From Microbulbifer sp. MKSA007 (GTDB taxonomy: Bacteria > Pseudomonadota > Gammaproteobacteria > Pseudomonadales > Cellvibrionaceae), in NCBI GenBank assembly GCA_032615215.1, contig CP128433.1, positions 5,041,001 through 5,105,000 of the forward strand: DNA of 64,000 nt, in the 5' to 3' direction. A program made the translations under genes and the position numbers. Below, piece by piece: positions 19,032-27,711 of the stretch. The notes under the pieces were generated by a model, which was not told the DNA's origin, did no database searches, and saw nothing but the letters and a program-made list of their open reading frames with translations. The stretch's first letter is position 1. Every line of letters begins with the position of its first letter.

Positions 19032-19039
19032 AAGCTATT

Positions 19040-19058
19040 GGGGCCTCAGGGCCCTTTT
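19040..19058 (+). terminator. Terminator after the copper receptor
   Basis: GGGCC and GGCCC flank a TCAG loop at 19041-19054 and are followed by TTTT, as expected for a rho-independent terminator. It lies nine bases after the receptor stop. Confidence 0.65.
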
Positions 19059-19143
19059 CCATTCTCTAAAAAAATCAGTATTTAATTAAGAAATTTCTAC
19101 GAATAAATTATTGAGAAAAATAGGTTAAAAGGCGGAGGGCATA

Positions 19144-19755
19144 CTAAAAGCGGTAGGAAAAATTCAAACTCAGGGTACGCAGATGCCCGAGGTTAACACG
19201 TTCTATTTTGCCAATATTATTGTAGTTATACTCTAATGAAGTATCGAAATCCTGAGTCCACATAATTCGGTAACCCACTCCGGCATTCCAAAAAGTATCA
19301 CTGCCACTGGCATCAATAATATAGATATATCGATCATCCGGATAAAATGGTGGGTATTCTCGATACCAATAGCCTCTTCTTATAACATTGTTCAAATCCA
19401 CATCGGCATAATTATATCCCACCATCCAATAGAGACATTGAACGTGACAATTCAGGGTAAAATCAATTTTAAAATTTAAACCTACCTGATCTACTGTGAC
19501 ATGATTATCATCAAAATGTGACGCCCGCAGCTCAACTTGCCAGACTCCTACCGCCGGCGTAATTCCAAGGCTGACATAGCCAAAAGAATCCCGCTGCTTA
19601 TTTAACTGCTGCTCGCCACTCCCAAAACCAACGGTACCGATAATCCGGTACTCTCCCGTGGCGACACCATCAAAAGGATTATTCGCCTCGAATCCATAAC
19701 TGGTCGCAGCTATAAAAAAGGAAAGCAGGTAGACGGATAGCTTTATCATCGCCAC
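19144..19755 (-). CDS. Outer-membrane beta-barrel-like protein, function unknown
   Basis: The product has 203 residues with a signal peptide (LSVYLLSFFIAATSYG) and alternating aromatic/polar strands (YRIIGTVGFGSG; TLNCHVQCLYWMVGYNYADV; TSLEYNYNNIG). The last residues are LSLNFSYRF, with the C-terminal Phe that outer-membrane barrels usually have. Two Cys at the segment NCHVQC may form a disulfide. It resembles small eight-stranded barrel proteins, but I cannot name a family. It points toward the copper receptor and shares no operon with it. Confidence 0.7.
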   Translation of the reverse strand: MAMIKLSVYLLSFFIAATSYGFEANNPFDGVATGEYRIIGTVGFGSGEQQLNKQRDSFGYVSLGITPAVGVWQVELRASHFDDNHVTVDQVGLNFKIDFTLNCHVQCLYWMVGYNYADVDLNNVIRRGYWYREYPPFYPDDRYIYIIDASGSDTFWNAGVGYRIMWTQDFDTSLEYNYNNIGKIERVNLGHLRTLSLNFSYRF

Positions 19756-19800
19756 TCACATCAAAAAGCCAGTCATCAAGTTCAAGCTCAGTGAATTATT

Positions 19801-20058
19801 TCAAGTTGTTTCTACATCAATAATGGCCCAGACGCCTCCTACAAAAGCCGGGTTTTTCTTCAGGTTGTCTACATCACCTGCTTGCGGCATTGGCTGTCCA
19901 GCCTGGCGGAGCTCTTCCAACCGCTGAAAAATCGTTTCAGCCATTTTTTGCAGGGTCCCCTCAAGGGTATCGGCATAGCAGTGGCAATGCGGCAGATCCG
20001 GTGCAATGGCACCAAATCCGGCATATTCAATATTGTGCACCACAACCGGGTAGCGCAT
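19801..20058 (-). CDS. HicB-like protein, without an adjacent HicA
   Basis: The product has 85 residues. The start MRYPVVVHNIEYAGFGAIAPDLPHCHCYADTLEG fits the partial RNase-H-fold of HicB antitoxins (the ..APDLPGC....GDTL.. pattern), followed by an amphipathic helix and a short tail. No C-terminal DNA-binding domain is visible. I find no hicA-like ORF (about 60 residues with a dsRBD-like fold) within several hundred bases either side, so it looks like an orphan. Function other than an antitoxin is possible. Confidence 0.65.
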   Translation of the reverse strand: MRYPVVVHNIEYAGFGAIAPDLPHCHCYADTLEGTLQKMAETIFQRLEELRQAGQPMPQAGDVDNLKKNPAFVGGVWAIIDVETT

Positions 20059-20277
20059 TGAAAAATACTCTTATGTATTAGCTTTCCAAAGCGTAGACTG
20101 CTTTACATTTTACGGGGGAATTTGGCAAGGAAATTAGCTAATTAGCCGGGAAATAATATTTCGCGCGGGCACAGATTCAACACTATAAGTGACAGCACTG
20201 AGTAGGAAGAACTGCCGTATTCAAATTAAAACCTGCAGCACTACAGTTTTTCACACAAGAAAATATTTGGAATTTAG

Positions 20278-20481
20278 TTAACGGGGCATCCTACCTAATA
20301 GGGCCCGGCGGGAAAATAGCATGCTGTTATAGGTGCGCCGCAACGCAATATCATTTGCATCGACTGCATTGGAGAGGGCTTCAAAATGCCGCTGCAACCA
20401 GTTTATTTCCTCCTCCAGCTCCCGACGCAAACAGCGAATTTCACCTTTATCCTGGTTAAAGCGCAGATCGGGTCCAGACAT
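20278..20481 (-). CDS. Small helical protein, function unknown
   Basis: The product has 67 residues from the ATG at 20481, which has AGGAGG seven bases upstream on the minus strand. The open frame reaches back to 20550 but without a ribosome site. The sequence is charged and helical (RCLRRELEEEINWLQRHFEA; RRTYNSMLFSRRALLGRMPR). I do not recognise a family. It follows cysQ, from which it is separated by the hairpin at 20525. Confidence 0.6.
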   Translation of the reverse strand: MSGPDLRFNQDKGEIRCLRRELEEEINWLQRHFEALSNAVDANDIALRRTYNSMLFSRRALLGRMPR

Positions 20482-20524
20482 CAGTGAGCCTCCTGAATTT
20501 GGAAATATCCAGATCCCCTTTAAA

Positions 20525-20548
20525 GCCTCCACCAGTGGTGGTGGAGGC
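20525..20548 (-). terminator. Hairpin downstream of cysQ
   Basis: A perfect 10-base stem (GCCTCCACCA with TGGTGGAGGC) with a four-base loop lies 37 bases after the cysQ stop. On the minus strand it is followed by TTTAAA. It is a plausible terminator for cysM-cysQ, though the T run is short. Confidence 0.5.
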
Positions 20549-20585
20549 ACAAAAATACTCTCTATATGTTTACTGGCATCACACC

Positions 20586-21422
20586 CTAAGCAGCGGACTT
20601 ATCCAGCAGTAGGGATTGCCAATCAAAAGAAGAATCGCCAATTACATAGAAAAAGGGATTCAGCAGAGAGTCTTTAGTGTTGTAGCGCAACAAATTAAAC
20701 TCTTCGTCCACAACAATACCACCTGCTGCTTCAACTACAGCCTGAGCTGCCGCAGTATCCCACTCGCAAGTAGGAGCGAGACGCGGATACAAATCTGCTG
20801 CACCCTCAGCAACCAGGCATAATTTCAGCGAGGAGCCCATATTTTTGCACTCGACAGCTCCCAGTTCAGACTCGATACGTTGTACCAACTGGTCGACGGT
20901 GCCGGTTCCATGGCTGCGGCTGGCCACAAGTTCAACAACTTCACTATTATCCAGGCGCGGCTTCAGTGGACGTACCCGAATTTCAGTTTCGCCATTGGCA
21001 TCGCGCTTAAAGGCTCCTTCGCCCTTGCAGCCGGCATAAGTGATATTCAGTACCGGTACGTAAACCACCCCCAAAACGGGCTCGCCATTTTCGATTAACG
21101 CGACATTTACGGTAAATTCACCGTTGCGTCGGATAAATTCTTTGGTGCCATCGAGCGGATCGACAATCCAGTAACGCTGCCACTGACTGCGCTCTTCGAA
21201 CGAGGGCATTTCCTGCTCTTCTGATAAAACCGGTACTCCCTCGATAAGCTGTGCTAACGCCGGTTCCAGTACTTTGTGAGCGGCCAGATCTGCGGCAGTT
21301 ACTGGGGAATCATCTTTCTTTGTCTCGACTTCCAACTCAGCGCTGTTGTGATAAACCTCGAGAATCGCTTCTCCCGCGCGTTTGCAGATCTCTATCACCT
21401 GCTCTAAAAGTGCTTTATCCAT
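20586..21422 (-). CDS. cysQ: 3'(2'),5'-bisphosphate nucleotidase CysQ
   Basis: The product has 278 residues and belongs to the inositol-monophosphatase superfamily. The metal-binding motif DPLDGTKEFIRRNGEFTVN and the C-terminal CEWDTAAAQAVVEAAGG are clear, and the acidic SEEQEMPSFEER region supplies another metal ligand. CysQ removes the 3' phosphate from PAP, a by-product of sulfate activation, which fits the neighbouring cysteine synthase gene. It lies 38 bases after cysM on the same strand and is probably co-transcribed. Confidence 0.93.
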   Translation of the reverse strand: MDKALLEQVIEICKRAGEAILEVYHNSAELEVETKKDDSPVTAADLAAHKVLEPALAQLIEGVPVLSEEQEMPSFEERSQWQRYWIVDPLDGTKEFIRRNGEFTVNVALIENGEPVLGVVYVPVLNITYAGCKGEGAFKRDANGETEIRVRPLKPRLDNSEVVELVASRSHGTGTVDQLVQRIESELGAVECKNMGSSLKLCLVAEGAADLYPRLAPTCEWDTAAAQAVVEAAGGIVVDEEFNLLRYNTKDSLLNPFFYVIGDSSFDWQSLLLDKSAA

Positions 21423-21460
21423 TACAACTCCATACTCTGTTAACTCACCATTATAAAGTC

Positions 21461-22378
21461 TTAGGCGGAGAAAAGGTCCTGAACGGACAGATAGCGCTCA
21501 CCAGTGTCATAGCTGAATACCAGTACCCGGCTGCCCGCATCCATCTCCCCTTCGCGCTTTTTCAGGGCCGCAAGGCTGGCACCGGAGGAGATACCCACAA
21601 AAATTCCCTCTTTTAATGCGCAGCGACGCGCCATTTCAAAACTGTCTTCCTCACTCACCAAAACAGTACCGTCGAGTACTTCCGTATTGAGTACCTGGGG
21701 TACAAAGCCGGCGCCGATACCCTGCAAACGATGCAGGCCTTTTTCTCCACCGCTAATCACCGGTGATTTCTCCGGCTCTACCGCATAGACCTGTAATTTG
21801 GGAAAGTGCTCTTTTAAGACTTCACCACAACCCGTGATATGCCCGCCAGTACCCACACCGGTAATCATATAATCCAGCCCCTCAGGAAAGTCTGCCAAGA
21901 TTTCCTTGGAGGTAACATCCCGGTGCACCTGGGCATTGGCGCGGTTATTAAATTGTTGGGGCATCCAGCTATTCGCATGTGAGGCCAATAACTCCTCCGC
22001 CTTAGCAATAGCACCGCCCATACCGCGCTCTTTAGGTGTAAGGACCAATTCTGCGCCCATTGCCTTCATGACCTGGCGACGCTCTACCGACATAGACTCC
22101 GGCATGGTCAGGATCAGGCGATAACCCTTCACGGCAGCAACCATCGCCAGTCCAATACCCGTATTACCAGAGGTCGGTTCGATTATTACCCCACCGGGCT
22201 GCAGGGCTCCACGACGCTCCGCATCCTCAATCATCGCCAAGGCAATTCGGTCCTTAATACTGCTGCCCGGATTAAAGCGCTCTACCTTCATCCAAACTTC
22301 TATATCGGGGCGAAAGAGGTGATTGATTCTTACGTGAGGGGTATTGCCGATTGTTTCCAGAATATTGGCCGCTTTCAT
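21461..22378 (-). CDS. cysM: Cysteine synthase B
   Basis: The product has 305 residues. PLP lysine motif NPGSSIKDRIALAMIEDAE, PTSGNTGIGLAMVAA for substrate binding and GVGTGGHITG for the phosphate loop of PLP. The length and the start MKAANILETIGNTPHVRINHLF favour CysM over CysK. It makes cysteine from O-acetylserine and sulfide or thiosulfate in the cytoplasm. The cysQ gene follows. Confidence 0.93.
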   Translation of the reverse strand: MKAANILETIGNTPHVRINHLFRPDIEVWMKVERFNPGSSIKDRIALAMIEDAERRGALQPGGVIIEPTSGNTGIGLAMVAAVKGYRLILTMPESMSVERRQVMKAMGAELVLTPKERGMGGAIAKAEELLASHANSWMPQQFNNRANAQVHRDVTSKEILADFPEGLDYMITGVGTGGHITGCGEVLKEHFPKLQVYAVEPEKSPVISGGEKGLHRLQGIGAGFVPQVLNTEVLDGTVLVSEEDSFEMARRCALKEGIFVGISSGASLAALKKREGEMDAGSRVLVFSYDTGERYLSVQDLFSA

Positions 22379-22580
22379 CGGTGAGGCTCTCCATGACTAG
22401 TGCTCAAGGCAAACAACTGCCGGGCATGTATTTTCGATGCTCCATATTACCCCAGAAATGTCCCGCGGCCGGCACTGGAGAAAACTCAATTGGAATTAGA
22501 GAGTACAAGCTATCGATGATGCGGAGGAAAACCGTTAAATTGATGGGGAGGTATACAAAATAAAAATAAGGTAAGTACCT

Positions 22581-23246
22581 ATGTCCGTAGAAAATTCCGC
22601 ACCCCAGCACAACTTTCGCAATTACCTGGTACCGATGTTCCTGGCCAGTGCCACTTTATTCATCTTTCTGGATACCTGGAAGCTGGATAACTTGTGGATG
22701 CCCGCGCTAAAAGCGCTGCCGATACTGTGCCTAATGATGATTGCCAGACTGGAGCTGCGGGGCAAAACCCTGCTTTTCACTTTTCTAGCCCTCAGTTCCT
22801 CCGCCATCGGGGATGTACTCCTCGAAATGCAATTCCCCCAACACTTTGTGTTTGGACTGGGTGCTTTTCTTATTGCCCAGCTAATCTACGCGCTGGGCTT
22901 CCTGCGTTTTGCGGAGCCCCCCAATCGGCGCAACCTTATTCGGACACTGCCTATAGTGATTGCCGCACTGCTTTTGGCTCAAATTATCCTCCCTGCTGCT
23001 GGGGATTTAGCCCCGGCAGTATTAGCGTATCTGCTGGCTATCCTCGCCATGGCAGTCGCCGCCGCAATGCACAAGGGTGACGCCACCCTGCTACTTGCCG
23101 GGGCTGTCATCTTTATGGCTTCAGATACATTAATTGCTATTAACAAGTTCATCACCCCACTACCGCTAGCCGATGCCGCCATTATGCTCACCTACTACAG
23201 TGCGCAACTGTGTATCCTGTACGGAATCCGCCGCGCCCAGGCATAA
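22581..23246 (+). CDS. Lysoplasmalogenase-like membrane protein (YhhN family)
   Basis: The product has 221 residues with about eight hydrophobic segments, and the YhhN-type motifs KALPILCLMMIARLE, SAIGDVLLEM (acidic residue in a helix) and DTLIAINKFITPLPLADAAIMLTYYSAQ. This family includes TMEM86B lysoplasmalogenases that cleave the vinyl-ether bond of lysoplasmalogens; the bacterial substrate is often unknown. An AAGG site lies before the ATG at 22581. Confidence 0.85.
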   Translation: MSVENSAPQHNFRNYLVPMFLASATLFIFLDTWKLDNLWMPALKALPILCLMMIARLELRGKTLLFTFLALSSSAIGDVLLEMQFPQHFVFGLGAFLIAQLIYALGFLRFAEPPNRRNLIRTLPIVIAALLLAQIILPAAGDLAPAVLAYLLAILAMAVAAAMHKGDATLLLAGAVIFMASDTLIAINKFITPLPLADAAIMLTYYSAQLCILYGIRRAQA

Positions 23247-23324
23247 TGCAAACGATCCGGGAAGGCACTGGCAAGCCAACTAAACTTGTCTTCCCGCCCC
23301 ATTTCAAAGAGGTACATAGCTCCC

Positions 23325-24008
23325 ATGCTCGATTGGCGAAGTATCGATACCGTATTGCTGGACATGGACGGCACCCTGCTGGATTTGCATTACGACAATC
23401 ATTTTTGGCTTACGCACCTGCCCAAGCGCTACGCAGAAGTCCACGGCTTTGACCCGCAGGAAGCCCAGCAGAAGCTCGAAGCTGAGATCAATGCCCGCCG
23501 CGGCACTCTGGAGTGGTACTGCCTGGACTTCTGGGCGGAAAAATTGGAGCTGGATATCCTCAGCATATTGCGCGAGATCGAGACCCGAATCGCCCTGCGC
23601 CCTCACACTGAGGCGTTTCTGAGCGGCCTGCAACAACTGCAAAAGCCCACCTACCTTGTGACCAATGCGCACCGTCAAGGGCTGGATCACAAGCTGGAGA
23701 TCACCGGTATTGACCGCTGGTTTGACGGCATCATCTCCTCCCATGATTATGGACATGCCAAGGAGAGTGCCAATTTCTGGGACTCTCTGCGAGATAACCT
23801 GGAATTTGACCCGGAGAACACCCTGTTTGTCGACGATAACCAATCTGTTCTGAGCGCGGCCCAGGACTACGGTATCGCCCACCTATTGTGTATTCGCCAA
23901 CCGGATAGCCGCGGGCCCAAACGGGAAATCACTAACTTCCCGGCGATCCATCATTTTGATGAGATCATGGCTTTTAACCGCAGCAGACTGGACACCGGGT
24001 CCGCCTGA
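23325..24008 (+). CDS. yrfG: HAD-family GMP/IMP nucleotidase (YrfG-like)
   Basis: The product has 227 residues from the ATG at 23325, where the conserved MLDWRSIDTVLLDMDGTLLDLHYDNHFW begins; the open frame extends upstream to 23286. HAD motif I is DMDGTL, motif II is LVTNAHR, and motifs III/IV are at KESANFWDSL and FVDDNQSVLSAA. YrfG of E. coli is a GMP/IMP 5'-nucleotidase. The hslR gene follows after 15 bases, as in E. coli, where the two are also adjacent. Confidence 0.88.
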   Translation: MLDWRSIDTVLLDMDGTLLDLHYDNHFWLTHLPKRYAEVHGFDPQEAQQKLEAEINARRGTLEWYCLDFWAEKLELDILSILREIETRIALRPHTEAFLSGLQQLQKPTYLVTNAHRQGLDHKLEITGIDRWFDGIISSHDYGHAKESANFWDSLRDNLEFDPENTLFVDDNQSVLSAAQDYGIAHLLCIRQPDSRGPKREITNFPAIHHFDEIMAFNRSRLDTGSA

Positions 24009-24023
24009 TTTCACAAGGAAACC

Positions 24024-24401
24024 ATGGAAAAAGTACGTATCGATAAGTGGCTCTGGGCCGCGCGCTTCTTTAAGACTCGCAGTATTGCCAAGCAGGCGAT
24101 CGAAGGTGGAAAAGTCCACGCCGATGGCCAGCGGGTCAAAGCCAGCAAGGAAGTCACTACCGGTGTCAAACTGAGCATCCGCCAGGGCTGGGATTTACTG
24201 GAAGTTGAAGTAATCGCTCTATCGGATCAGCGGCGCGGCGCCGAGATTGCGCGCACCTTATACCGCGAGACCGAAGACAGTATCGCCCGTCGGGAAAAAG
24301 AAAAAACCGAGCGACAGGCAGCCAATGCCGGGATACAACAGGAGCGACCCAATAAAAAGCAACGCCGCCAGATACACCGCTTCCTGCGGGAACAAGAGTA
24401 G
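24024..24401 (+). CDS. hslR: Heat-shock protein 15, S4-domain ribosome rescue factor
   Basis: The product has 125 residues: an S4 RNA-binding domain at about 1-65 (VRIDKWLWAARFFKTRSIAKQAIEGGKVHADGQ, shown in part) followed by a Lys/Arg/Gln-rich tail. Hsp15 binds 50S subunits with a stuck nascent chain. It is downstream of yrfG and 1.1-3 kb ahead of a Deg-like protease and hslO, in a small heat-shock neighbourhood. Confidence 0.92.
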   Translation: MEKVRIDKWLWAARFFKTRSIAKQAIEGGKVHADGQRVKASKEVTTGVKLSIRQGWDLLEVEVIALSDQRRGAEIARTLYRETEDSIARREKEKTERQAANAGIQQERPNKKQRRQIHRFLREQE

Positions 24402-24486
24402 ACTCAGCAGACAAAAGTGGTGAAATTTCCGCCATTTCCCACTTTAGCTGCTAAACTGCCCCCACTTAACCGGATAGAAAACAGCC

Positions 24487-25980
24487 ATGTTGAAACGACT
24501 GATCGCCATTTCCCTGCTGATTTTGCTCGGTACCCAAACCGCCCTAGCAGACAGCCGAGAACACGAGCAGCTCAAGCGCTCAATCATCAAGATTTACACC
24601 ACCGCCGCCGCCCCGGATTATTTCAATCCCTGGGCCCTGCTCAACCCCAAGCAGCTGTCCGGTTCCGGTGCCGTCATCCGCAACCAGCAGATCCTGACCA
24701 ACGCACACGTAGTGGCCAACGGCAGCTTTATCCAGGTACAGCGCCACGGCGATGCAAAGAAATTCCGCGCCCGAGTGAAATTTGTCTCCCACGATGCCGA
24801 CCTCGCCCTGCTGACCGTCGATGACGAAAGCTTTTTCAACGATACCCGCCCCCTGGCCCTCGGAAAATTGCCCGACCTGCAGGAAGAGGTCACCGTCTAC
24901 GGCTACCCAATTGGTGGCAAATCCCTTTCGATTACCCGCGGAGTACTCTCCCGCGTGGAGCACCAATATTATGCCCATGCGGAAAGTTACCTGATGGCGG
25001 GCCAGATAGATGCGGCCATCAACCCGGGCAACAGCGGCGGTCCGGTTATCTCCAATGGCCGCATCGTCGGCGTGGCCATGCAAACCAACCAGAGCGCTGA
25101 AAACCTGGGTTACTTTGTCCCCCCCAGCGTGATCGCTCATGTCTTAGAAGATGCCAAGGACAATGTGCACCAAGGGTTCCCCGAACTGGGACTGGTAACC
25201 CAGAGCCTGGAAAGCCCATCGATGAAAAAAGCGGCCGGTCTCGAGGAAGACCAGGATGGTGCCATGGTCGTTAAAGTGTTCGACAATTCCCCCGCAGCTG
25301 AAGTGTTTAAACCCGGCGATGTCCTGCTCGAAGTCGATGGCTTTAAAGTAGCGGCTGACCGGACTGTGGAATGGAGGGAAAACCAGCGCACCAACTACCA
25401 CTATGCTGTGGACCGCCACCATGTCGGTGAACGTTTACCCGTGCGCTTCTCCCGCGATGGTAAAGAGCAGACCGCTGAGGTCACGCTGGCCGCAACACCT
25501 CCCTCACGCGCTATGGTGCTGGGAGAGCAATTTGACCGCCAGCCCCGCTACTATATCTACGGCGGTGTTGTCTTTGTGCCCCTGAATATGAACCTGATCA
25601 AACGCTGGGGCAAAAACTGGCACTCCAAGGCGCCTATTGACTACCTCTATGCCCGCAATCAATGGAGTGACGAGGAGCGCCGCGAGCTGGTCGTCGCCCT
25701 GAAAGTACTGCCCGCCAATGTGAACCTCGGTTACCACGACTGGAAGAACTGGATTATCGACTCAGTAAATGGCCACAGCATCAAGGACTTCGACGAGTTC
25801 GCTCAATTGATGGAAGGCAACAAACGGGACTTTGTAGATTTGCGCGACCGCTCCGGTTATCGGATGGTCTTGGATGCGGCAGAGGCCCAGGAGCAGCAGC
25901 CTCTGATACTGCAGACCTACCATATCCCCCAGCGCCATTCACAGGGGTTGTTCAGCCAGCTGGCCAATAAAGAAGAATAA
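24487..25980 (+). CDS. Deg-like trypsin-type serine protease with PDZ domain
   Basis: The product has 497 residues with a signal peptide (LIAISLLILLGTQTALA) so it should act in the periplasm. The catalytic triad is visible: His in LTNAHVV, Asp in HDADLALL, Ser in NPGNSGGPVI. A PDZ-like region follows (about 245-330; PAAEVFKPGDVLLEVDGF) and a long C-terminal domain. The overall form is closer to plant-type Deg9/Deg10 and their bacterial relatives than to DegP/DegS. The YrfG and HslR genes are just upstream. Confidence 0.85.
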   Translation: MLKRLIAISLLILLGTQTALADSREHEQLKRSIIKIYTTAAAPDYFNPWALLNPKQLSGSGAVIRNQQILTNAHVVANGSFIQVQRHGDAKKFRARVKFVSHDADLALLTVDDESFFNDTRPLALGKLPDLQEEVTVYGYPIGGKSLSITRGVLSRVEHQYYAHAESYLMAGQIDAAINPGNSGGPVISNGRIVGVAMQTNQSAENLGYFVPPSVIAHVLEDAKDNVHQGFPELGLVTQSLESPSMKKAAGLEEDQDGAMVVKVFDNSPAAEVFKPGDVLLEVDGFKVAADRTVEWRENQRTNYHYAVDRHHVGERLPVRFSRDGKEQTAEVTLAATPPSRAMVLGEQFDRQPRYYIYGGVVFVPLNMNLIKRWGKNWHSKAPIDYLYARNQWSDEERRELVVALKVLPANVNLGYHDWKNWIIDSVNGHSIKDFDEFAQLMEGNKRDFVDLRDRSGYRMVLDAAEAQEQQPLILQTYHIPQRHSQGLFSQLANKEE

Positions 25981-25999
25981 ACATCGGGAGAGGCAAAGG

Positions 26000-26445
26000 A
26001 TGCCCATAAAGTTACTGTACTTATCCAGCATTTTTGGCGGTCTGCTCCTGACCGCCAATGTTAATGCAGGGGAACTGTATCGCTGGGTCGACGACGATGG
26101 CCGGGTGCACTTTGGTGACCGCCCCCGGCCCACGCAGAGGCCAAGGATATTTCTGGCAACCTGACCCCCATTAATTCTGCCGATGCCACCACAGCACCCA
26201 GACGCAGCCAATCGGAACAGCCGCGGAATATCGAACAACAATACCAGGAGCGCTTAAATCGTGAAGCGCAGGAAAGACAACAACAAAGAGACAAGGCCTG
26301 TAGCAAGGCCCGCAAAAACCTAAAAATATTACAGGGCCGGGTCGTATTTTTTGACGACAATGGCAAGGAAGTACGCCGCACAGAGCGGGAGCGCGAACAG
26401 ATGGCACTCGACTATCAACGCCAGGTCAACCTCTATTGCGGATAA
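26000..26445 (+). pseudogene. DUF4124-domain exported protein split by a frameshift in a C5 run
   Basis: The ATG at 26000 (AAAGGA just upstream) begins a signal peptide (LLYLSSIFGGLLLTANVNA) and the DUF4124 core (ELYRWVDDDGRVHFGDRP). The frame then stops at 26162. In the adjacent frame a Gln/Arg-rich helical tail runs to 26445 (AEAKDISGNLTPINSADAT to YQRQVNLYCG). One extra C in the run 26122-26126 would join the two into 148 residues with ..FGDRPPAHAEAK... DUF4124 proteins are small periplasmic proteins of unknown function; another, at 37147, is intact. Confidence 0.75.
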
Positions 26446-26554
26446 GTTAGCCGGCCCCCAGGGGCGCGGCTTCCCCCATTACTCAGCGACAGCTACCATT
26501 TAGGCATATCCACCTCTAAAATCCTGCGGTTTTAATACCGAGAGCCCCCGACCT

Positions 26555-27493
26555 ATGTCCGATCAGCTGGAACGCTTTATTTTCTCCAAACACGATATTC
26601 GCGGACAGGTGGTGACACTTACTGATTCCTACCGCGATGTACTGGAACACAACCCACTGCCTACACCAGTAGCCCGCCTGCTAGGGGAGTTCCTCACTGC
26701 AGCCAGCCTGCTTTCAACCACACTGAAGTTCGAAGGTGTCCTGAGCCTCCAGGCCCGTGGCGAAGGCGATGTGCCGATGATTATGGCGGAGTGCACTCAC
26801 CACAGCGACCTGCGCGGCATCGCCCGAGTTGCCGAGGGTGCACAAATCGACGAAAACGCCACCCTGCGCGATATGATCGGCCCCCGTGGAGCCCTGGCCA
26901 TTACCCTTGAGCCAAAGCGCGGTGAGCGCTATCAAGGTGTGGTTCCCATGGAGCAGGACAACCTGGCCGGCTGCCTGGAAGACTACTTTAAGCAATCGGA
27001 ACAGCTGGCTACCCGCGTATGGCTGGAAAGCAGTGACAATACCGTCGCCGGTCTTATGTTACAGATTCTGCCAGGCAATAATGCCGCCACAGAAGAAGAA
27101 AATCAGGACGCCTGGGAAACAGCGATTCACTTGGCGGAGACCGTAACTGACGAGGAGTTATTTACCGTTCCCCACCCAGAGCTGATTCACCGCCTATTCC
27201 ACCAATTGGAGCCGGCAACCCTGGGTACCGACACTATTCGCTTCAAGTGCAGCTGCTCGAGAGAGCGCAGCGCCCGGGCGCTGGTTTCCCTGGGTGCAGA
27301 GGATGTCTACCGCCTGCTGGAAGAGCAGCATGGTGAGATTATCGCGGACTGCCAATTCTGTAACACCCAGTACCGCTTTGACCGGGATCAAATTGAGTCG
27401 CTCCTCAACGCTCCCCCCACACTCTTCACTAATTCGCGCAGGGCTGCGCAACCGCCGAATCCTCAGCGCAGCCCTGCCACCTGCCCCTGTTAA
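26555..27493 (+). CDS. hslO: Redox-regulated chaperone Hsp33
   Basis: The product has 312 residues. The N-terminal Hsp33 fold is clear (RGQVVTLTDSYRDVLEHNPLPTPVARLLGEFL, shown in part) and the C-terminal zinc switch has CSCS and CQFC, whose four cysteines form disulfides under oxidative stress. It acts in the cytoplasm as a holdase. The tail after residue 290 (RRAAQPPNPQRSPATCPC) is unusual, and it overlaps a 12-base perfect inverted repeat at 27438-27477. Confidence 0.92.
   Translation: MSDQLERFIFSKHDIRGQVVTLTDSYRDVLEHNPLPTPVARLLGEFLTAASLLSTTLKFEGVLSLQARGEGDVPMIMAECTHHSDLRGIARVAEGAQIDENATLRDMIGPRGALAITLEPKRGERYQGVVPMEQDNLAGCLEDYFKQSEQLATRVWLESSDNTVAGLMLQILPGNNAATEEENQDAWETAIHLAETVTDEELFTVPHPELIHRLFHQLEPATLGTDTIRFKCSCSRERSARALVSLGAEDVYRLLEEQHGEIIADCQFCNTQYRFDRDQIESLLNAPPTLFTNSRRAAQPPNPQRSPATCPC
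27438..27477. repeat. Perfect 12-base inverted repeat inside the end of hslO
   Basis: GCAGGGCTGCGC at 27438-27449 and GCGCAGCCCTGC at 27466-27477 are exact reverse complements with a 16-base loop. It lies inside the hslO coding end and has no T run after it, so it is not a standard terminator. Confidence 0.6.
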
Positions 27494-27711
27494 ATTCAGA
27501 AAAAGAATAATCAAGAATCAGGCCATAAATTGCATGAATTTAAGCCGACATTATTTTCCATGACAGCGCTGTCATTGACTACAAAATAGCCATAGTTGGT
27601 ATCCGCATATTTTGAATTTTGCAATAATGCGCCCCCAAAATTTTCTACGGCTGTCTAAACCTCGGGCAGCCCCATTTTATTTACTGTCCAACTTTCACGG
27701 GTATTCCACGA

